Part shown: in pieces, positions 57,741 through 64,000 of the stretch
Layout of the letters: every line of letters begins with the position of its first letter
How positions within the stretch are numbered: position 1 is the first letter of the stretch
Program-made: the position numbers and the translations under genes
Notes under the pieces: generated by a model
Databases searched by the model: none
Seen by the model: only the letters and a program-made list of their open reading frames with translations
What the model was told of the DNA's origin: nothing
DNA from: Oncomelania hupensis
Lineage: Eukaryota > Mollusca > Gastropoda > Littorinimorpha > Pomatiopsidae
Length of the DNA: 64,000 nucleotides
Assembly: GCA_036898135.1 (NCBI GenBank)
Contig: CM072520.1
Location: 62,001 to 126,000 of the forward strand
Direction of reading: 5' to 3'

Positions 57741-58169
57741 GCTCATTTTACCCAGCCCAGGTTCTAAGATAAAGGTAGTAGTTAGGGGGCGTTAATATAT
57801 ACCATGACCTGACAATTAGCCGGGTATAACGATACCTCATCTGCTGATTATGCGATCAGTAAGCCGGGCATACGCATTTCGGTCGGTTCGTATTAGTTCT
57901 TTTTCTTCCTCGCTCCACTATTCCGTTCTTCTCTTGTTCATTGTTAAGAGAGTACTTTAAAAAGACACTTTTAATGATAAAATATTATGAGCCTTGATTG
58001 ATTGGCACTGAGTTGTCTATTTATATCTATCTGATTCGGTTCATCAAGACCTTGGACAAAACTACTTTTATTTGCTTTCAGGCAAATGACAATGGCTTAC
58101 AGTCGTGCTTTCAGTTGGCAGTGTGGTGAAAGGAAACAGTTGGGCTTAATACTTACTATTTTCACATTG

Positions 58170-58377
58170 CTGATGGGATTCTTGTTTGACAAGTTTTTGA
58201 AGGATTCGTCTACAATTGAGCAGGTGGTTGCCCCCACACCACTTCGACCATCACTCCTAGCTACAGCTCATGATCTCGTCTTGGCCGTGCATTACAGTGG
58301 TCGTCGAACGACTACTAGGTTGCTTTCTCGGTTCTTCTGGCCAGGAGTTTCTGTGGATATCAGTCATTATCAGTGGG
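58170..58377 (+). pseudogene. Gypsy integrase zinc-finger fragment
   Basis: LLATAHDLVLAVHYSGRRTT then LLSRFFWPGVSVDIS: an H2C2-type integrase N-terminus (second half, CX2C, lost), cut at 58378 where RTE copy G begins in the same frame by chance. The preceding LTKFLKDSST-like part is unclear. Confidence 0.75.
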
Positions 58378-60259
58378 TATCAGTCTCCACGATCCAAAGC
58401 AAGTCTGGCATATGCCTTACACAAGAACAAGAAGTCTTGGACAGATGGACAGAGTACAGCTCTGACCTTTACAACCATACACCAAATGGAGACCCATCAG
58501 TTCTAGCATGTTCCGAGAACAGAGAAGAAGAAGAAATCCTCCCAATTCTCCGGGAAGAAGTTGAGGCAGCAGTGCAATCGCTAAAGAAAGGGAAGTCAGC
58601 TGGAGTGGACAACATACCCGCGGAACTGCTACAAGCAGGAGCAGAAGCGATGATTGATGCCCTCACCATTGTCTGTAACAAGATCTGGCAGAGTGGGGAG
58701 TAGCCTATACCATGGACCAAGTCACTTTTCATCACTCTTCCCAAAAAAGGTAACCTTCAGGAGTGTGAAAATTACCGCACCATCAGCCTCATCAAAATAA
58801 TACTCAACAGGTTGAAAACCCAAGCTGAACAAATCATAGCTGAAGAACAAGCAGGATTCAGGGCAGGGCGAAGTACCACTGAACAGATTTTCAACCTCAG
58901 AATAATCTGTGAGAAATACCTACAGCACCAACAACATCTATATCATGTGTTCATAGACTTCAAGAAGGCGTTTGACCGAGTCTGGCATGCAGCTCTATGG
59001 GCAACAATGAAAGTGTACAACATCAGCCCTTAGCTTATTGAAGTCATCAAAAGCCTGTATGACAAGGCTACCAGTGCAGTCCTCCACAACAGCGCCATCG
59101 GGAACTGGTTCAGAAAAACAATCGGTGTGCGTCAAGGATACCTACTCTCTCCAACACTCTTCAACATCTTCCTAGAGCGCATCATGTTAAATGCTCTTGC
59201 AGATCATGAAGGCACAGTCAGCATAGGGATTAGAGCAATCTCAAATCTTCGTTTTGCAGATGACACTGATGGATTGGCTGGAGAGAAACAAGAACTTGAA
59301 CAGCTGGTACAGAGGCTTGACACCACCTCCTGATCTTATGGAATGGAAATAATGCAGAGAGGACCAAAATGATGACCAACAACACCAATGGCATCAACAC
59401 GGACATCAAAGTCCAAGGCCAATCCCTCAACACAGTGCATAGCTTCTGTCACGTCACCCAAGCGGGTACCGTGACGTTAGCTCAAATAACGAGTGAAAGG
59501 GATAAAAACTCAAACAAAAGAACTAACACAAAATGCCTGATGAACAATCACACTCTTTTATTCAACAAGCAAACACGCATACAGAGGACAATGGGGTACT
59601 AAACCACCCTCCACCCCTATCAAGACCCCCAACCCAGTATTTACAAACAGTTACCTCCCTTGTCTAACTGAAAAACCCAGAACTATACACCAACAGATTA
59701 CCCACAACAATATGCAACAAATAGCAATAAACAATCAAATTCAAAATCAATACAATTCTCAACTGAATAACCAGAACTGCGAATCTTAGAAATTCAAACG
59801 TATCACCAAAGCTAGCTTACAGTTCAGAAGCACTGTTTAGAAACTGTCAGTTATTCAGAGCTCAGTAGGAGCTAAAGCAGTTATTTACACGAAATGCTGT
59901 CGTAATTTACACTAAATAAATGAGGTATGTTTTTAGGGTGCGTGTCATGCAAATCTGTGTGTGCGTTGGTGTGGTGCGTGTAGTTCCTGTGGCAAATGGA
60001 AGCTCCCAACGGCGGCGCCCACAATCCCGAAGAAAGACGTGGCGGTCATGGCAGAGAGACCCGACAGCATCCACACCTCCCAGCTGCAAAGGCAGAGGTT
60101 CCAGCGTGGATTCACACACGGCACGGTGGTACGGTAACGACACGTAGAAGCGTAGAATTATACCAGCGGTATCAGTAGAGGAAGAAGTAGGAGTAATGGC
60201 AATGGAGAACTACCAGAACATGTTGATACAGTGACGATGGTAGTCATACATACATGCAT

Positions 60260-60260
60260 G

Positions 60261-60336
<76 letters not shown>
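60260..60336. repeat. (ATC)n microsatellite
   Basis: About 25 uninterrupted ATC units inside solo LTR S3. Confidence 0.97.
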
Positions 60337-60337
<1 letters not shown>

Positions 60338-60458
60338 CCATCAGATCATCAGATCAGCCCAATCCTGTAGACAAATATAGAGTCTCAACAGTTTGTCTAC
60401 AAAACTCAAATACTACATAACACGCCTTCCCCCGTCCGCCATCTTGACCTGGTTATAC

Positions 60459-60524
<66 letters not shown>
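60459..60524. repeat. (AAT)22 microsatellite
   Basis: About 66 bp of AAT in solo LTR S3; the corresponding site of S1 (near 6440-6470) shows only a short TATTAT run. Confidence 0.97.
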
Positions 60525-60525
<1 letters not shown>

Positions 60526-62563
60526 AGGATGCTATACATACATTTCAATAATATAATGTATTTCTTGATACTAATAGTCCATACCTCTTCCATAAGCACA
60601 GTTGTTTATATAAGCCTAAATATACATAATTATTACGATTACACTCCAGTCACACAATCCCAATTCTTTCCATCCTCATCTCTATCCTCATCACCCCTCT
60701 CAACTGTTATAATAAATGTGATTTTCTCCCTTCATCCATAATTGCCTCTATCACGCTATAATATAAACACGCTCCGCTCATATTCATCACCTTCTTCACC
60801 CCTCTCCAAAATAGAACATTGTCTCCCGTCCTTCACAATCATCACTATCAAGCTATACTACATTGCTACCCTTTAACTCCGTTTAGCAACAACATCAACA
60901 TTTCCCGTTTAAATATACAACAAGAAAATCATATGAAAATCATACAAAAATCGATAAAATACTATTCATCAAAATACACCCCTTCCCCCTCATTCACCAT
61001 AATTCATTCACGTACGCAGACTCGGAGTGCACGCCACTGAAGAAATGAATTACAGGGTTTTGACTCACCTTATAAGTTCTCGGCTTGTGATACACGTAGA
61101 CGTACACTGTACGACACAACACTATACAAAATACAGTACAGCACACACTGGTTAGATAGAGTGTCAAGTTCGTTATTTGTCTAATTGCTAGCTTTGCATT
61201 AGGACATCTCAATTCTGACGAAGTAATTGAGCCTTGGCAGGTGCCCAATCGAGGACTACACAACCTTAGGACAGAACCATACATTAATTTCCAATAAATG
61301 GCGATTACAATCCTCCTACCACAGACTTTTAGACATTCTTATTCCGACGAGGGTGTAAGACCTTGGGTGGTTCGAAACACAACGAACAATCTACCCTTAC
61401 AGAGGAACCTAATTCTCGCCTGACACACAGTCACAAAGTTACTTCTGTCTAAAGACTGACCTCTCGCAAAAAGCTCCACATTGACTCTGCCCTACCAAAC
61501 ACACACCAGGCCACAGGTAAACGGTCGAGTCGAGTTCAGTAACCCCCTTCCTAATTCAGCATATGCCCCTTTCCGCGTTATGCACGTGGATCCAGAGATA
61601 CTTACATCTTTCATACGCAATAAACAAAACTGCCGATCTATCTATATACACTGCATAGTACAGATGTGCAACTCTGCACGAAATATAGTTGTCTCTAATA
61701 TGCGCTGAAAACTCGTGTCGTCACAGCTTCAAATATTTAGGAGCCATTGTATCAGACAATGGGTCTCGACAGGAAGTCCTCTCCAGGATCGCACAAACAA
61801 CTGCTGCCCTGACAAGGTTGAAGCCCATTTGGAAAGGCAAGACCATCAGACTACATTCCAAAGTAAGACTGCTGCTCTTTCTTGTCACCTCCATCTTCCT
61901 ATATGCTTGCGAAGCATGGACCCTCACAGCAGATCTCCAACGAAGAATACAAAGCATGGAGATGAGGTGCTTCAGAAGACTTCTGGGCATTTCCTATACC
62001 CAACACATCACCAACGACGAAGTCCGACAGACCATCACACATGCCATTGGACAACACGATGACCTGCTCACAGCGGTGAAGAAACGGAAACTCCGATGGT
62101 ATGGCCACGTCACCAGATCATCAGGCCTTGCAAAGACTATTTTGCAAGGCACAGTGCAAGGAGGTAGAAGAAGAGGGAGACCGAAAAAGAGGTGGGAGGA
62201 CAACATTCGAGAATGGACTGGTTTGACACTGAGCGAAGCCATCAGGGCTGCTGAGGACAGAGAAAGATGGAGTATGCTGGGTAAACGATCATCTGTGGTG
62301 CCCCTACGACCTCCGGGTTACGGGACAGGATAGGATAAGATAGCATACTGCACCAAGAATTTCCTTGTAGGTGTTTATGAGGACAATAAAGGATTCTGTA
62401 TTCTGTATGTATTCTGTAAAACATTTGTTTAAACCATATCGTCTTGTTTATATTCTTGTTTATATTCTTGATTATATTTTATTAGTAAGACTGGTTTTAT
62501 TTACCTCTTTTATAATATTTAAATGTTACAAGTTTAATCTGATTTTATTTAGCTGTGTGTGTT

Positions 62564-62594
62564 CCTGATTCGGCTCTTGCCAGTCCGCTGGACC
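62564..62594 (-). repeat. dispersed short motif, copy (GGTCCAGCGGACT...)
   Basis: Minus strand GGTCCAGCGGACT, 5 bases, GAGCCGAATCAGGA. See 26551 and 7750. Confidence 0.6.
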
Positions 62595-62925
62595 CTATAA
62601 ACATTGAATATCTATCCGTTTATTTGCTTGTTTGGCTACACCGCTGGATCAACCGTTTCTCCTGGTCATTTAATTTTTGTGCCACACTCCAGGACTTCAA
62701 CGGGTTTCAAATCATAGCCTATATGGTCGACAATGTTACACTGCATACTTCAATTGTTTTGCCAACATGGCAAACTCTGAGCCAACTGTTCTCTCACAGT
62801 ACTTTCTGCAAGTAGTATTAAACCCTTCCGTATTACTTATTGCTTTGAAATAAAAGAATGTAGATCCGAATCCAAATCTGGATCTGCCTATTATTGTTTA
62901 CTATTTTGTGTATGCATGTTTACAG

Positions 62926-63516
62926 AAAAACTGTTCGCTGGATCGACAATACAACCTGCTATTATGGAAATATTTCTACAATGAGTTCTAATGACTATTT
63001 CCTGACAACACCCTTTAACGTTTTTTCTCAAATGGATCTTTATTCAACAACGTGCTTTGCTGTGCTTTTGGATGAACAAGGGATGTTTTATCCCGTTGGA
63101 TGTTCAGAATCTGTGTGCAGTACGTACTTCTGTGAAATTCAACACAAGCAAACGGTCGATGACTACGAGACGGTGTATTTTCCCATGCAAAATTATGTGC
63201 CAAATGAACGTTTGACAAGGTGTCCAAATCAAGAGTTAGTCCACAATTTTCGGGCATGTGACGTTCAAAGCCACTGTGGAGTAAGGGACTATGTTGCACG
63301 TTGTGAGCTGTATGTGGCAGACAATGGGACGTTAACAAAAGCAACAACGGGCGGAAAAACGTTGTCAGCAGAACGGTCTGTGAGTGTTGAGATGTTTAAG
63401 TGCCGCTCAATGGAAGAAACCATCCCCTACACACTGGTCTGTGACTTCAGACGTGATTGTCATGATGGATCTGATGAAGCAGTCTGTGTTTACATCGAAA
63501 ACTACTCTGAATTCAG
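62926..63516 (+). CDS. host receptor-like gene, exon with end of C-type lectin domain and two LDLa-type repeats
   Basis: 591-nt exon, acceptor TGTTTACAG|A, donor TTCAG|GTAATA; starts with one base and ends with two bases of split codons. WIDNTTCYYGN and TTCFAVLLDEQGMFYPVGC...YFCEI complete the C-type lectin fold started at 54993. Then comes an atypical LDLa-like cysteine module (RCPNQELVHNFRACD ... ARCE) and a canonical LDLa repeat with the calcium cage CDFRRDCHDGSDEAVC. Several N-x-S/T sites are consistent with a secreted or membrane ectodomain. The gene continues beyond the window; by analogy with GRL101-like receptors one would expect more LDLa, LRR and 7TM exons (inference). Confidence 0.88.
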
Positions 63517-64000
63517 GTAATAGGTATATCATTGTTCTTCAAAGTAGTTTTATTGACGCTCTGATTTATCACCTCTTCAAAACGTTTAGAAGGGGGAAAG
63601 TGTGTTTGTGGACCTCTATTTACAGCTATTAATAAATATTGTTAGCAATCGCTATATACTGGACAACATATTGCTTGCTATTAAGACATTTAAGCAAGTA
63701 AGCAATTAATTTGATCAAATTATTACTCTATCTTACATTTAGTGCTAGAAAAAAGTTGGCAAGCCATCCATGTGTCTTCCCACGCACAAGCACAACACAC
63801 ATTAGCTGTGGAGCTATTGTTTTTTTGCTTTATGCGTCCGACCGGGGACGGGATGATTTTTGCGCACTCTTCTCCGTAACTATTTGATGTAAATCTTTTA
63901 AACTTAGTATTTAGTTAAGAAATGTGAGAAACAAACATGTTGCCAAAACACCTTGTCTGTGACATATGTCGTCAGAAAACGGTTATGCCACTCATATACA
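63517..64000. other. start of the next intron
   Basis: AT-rich sequence after the donor at 63517; nothing recognised. Confidence 0.6.

Larger units (their letters stand above)
59447..61725 (-). mobile_element. solo LTR S3 (same family as S1)
   Basis: 2279 bp, plus-strand reading TGTCACGTCACCCAAG...CGTGTCGTCACA; TSD GCTTC (59442-59446, 61726-61730). Reverse-orientation relative of S1 with expanded simple repeats. Splits RTE copy G between HS and FKYLG codons. Confidence 0.92.
58380..62342 (+). pseudogene. RTE-like LINE copy G, split by a solo LTR
   Basis: 58380-59446 and 61726-62342 join exactly across solo LTR S3. First part: STIQSKSGICLT, GKSAGVDNIPAELLQAG, QAGFRAGRSTTEQIFNLR, FIDFKKAFDRVWH, VRQGYLLSPTLFNIFLERIM and RFADDTDGLAG (FADD box intact). 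In-frame stops at 58700-58702 (TAG) and 59031-59033 (TAG). Second part: SFKYLGAIVSDNGSRQEVL, WYGHVTRSSGLAKTILQG, KKRWEDNIREWTGL and the tail GGATAGGATAAG. The best-preserved copy of this family here, 5'-truncated (no endonuclease). Confidence 0.9.
55217..62925 (+). other. ~7.7-kb intron 2
   Basis: Donor GTAACC at 55217, acceptor TGTTTACAG at 62925; both split a codon AG|A. Contains Polinton-type fragments, RTE copy G and solo LTR S3. The gaps 55217-55980 and 57750-58080 show nothing I can name. Confidence 0.8.

Overview
The window looks like an animal genome, most likely a lophotrochozoan and probably a gastropod mollusc. The evidence is spliced exons of a CUB / LDLa / C-type lectin receptor-like gene, resembling the ectodomain of the molluscan GRL101-like GPCR family, inside very long introns packed with retrotransposons. 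There is no sign of bacterial gene organisation. Only about 1.9 kb (three exons: 4025-5073, 54993-55216, 62926-63516, all on +) looks like host coding sequence. The splice phases agree (exon 1 ends in phase 0, exon 2 starts in phase 0 and ends after 2 nt, exon 3 starts with 1 nt). The C-type lectin fold reads continuously across the junctions, so 5074-54992 is read here as one ~49.9 kb intron and 55217-62925 as a ~7.7 kb intron.

The introns are a stratified nest of mobile elements. Seven LTR insertions share TGTCAC...GT(G/C/T)ACA ends and each has its own 5-bp target-site duplication (TSD): solo LTRs at 5369-7310 (CCATT), 8846-10773 (AACAC), 14579-27744 (ATCAG, itself interrupted) and 59447-61725 (GCTTC), and elements with internal sequence at 17875-24466 (TCGAC), 34257-52213 (TGGAG) and 38672-44122 (ATGAC). 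Where coding survives, integrase lies upstream of reverse transcriptase (Gag-PR-INT-RT-RH). This is the Ty1/copia-like order known from Gmr1-type Ty3/Gypsy elements.

The non-LTR elements are several copies of one RTE-like LINE ending in (GGATA)n, a CR1-like LINE with a PHD-finger ORF1 (15.1-25.6 kb, split by an LTR element), an L2-like LINE (48.0-50.3 kb) and a small LINE ending in (TTATC)n. DNA elements include five copies of a ~190-bp MITE with CACACC termini and 4-bp TSDs (Chapaev/CMC-like by inference), a mariner-type MITE, and a possible ~680-bp inverted-repeat element. Eroded Polinton/adintovirus-type fragments are present near 55.9-57.7 kb (integrase, polymerase B) and perhaps at the left edge (capsid-like).

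The deepest nests are: (i) MITE (14466-27818) > solo LTR > CR1-like LINE > Gmr1-like LTR element; (ii) RTE-like LINE (31836-34256 + 52214-52229) > 18-kb Gmr1-like element > {MITE > LINE; a second Gmr1-like element in opposite orientation; an RTE copy; an L2 copy}. The least explained coding sequence is a 591-codon minus-strand ORF (39083-40858) occupying the interior of the LTR element 38672-44122. It matches no transposon protein family I can name.
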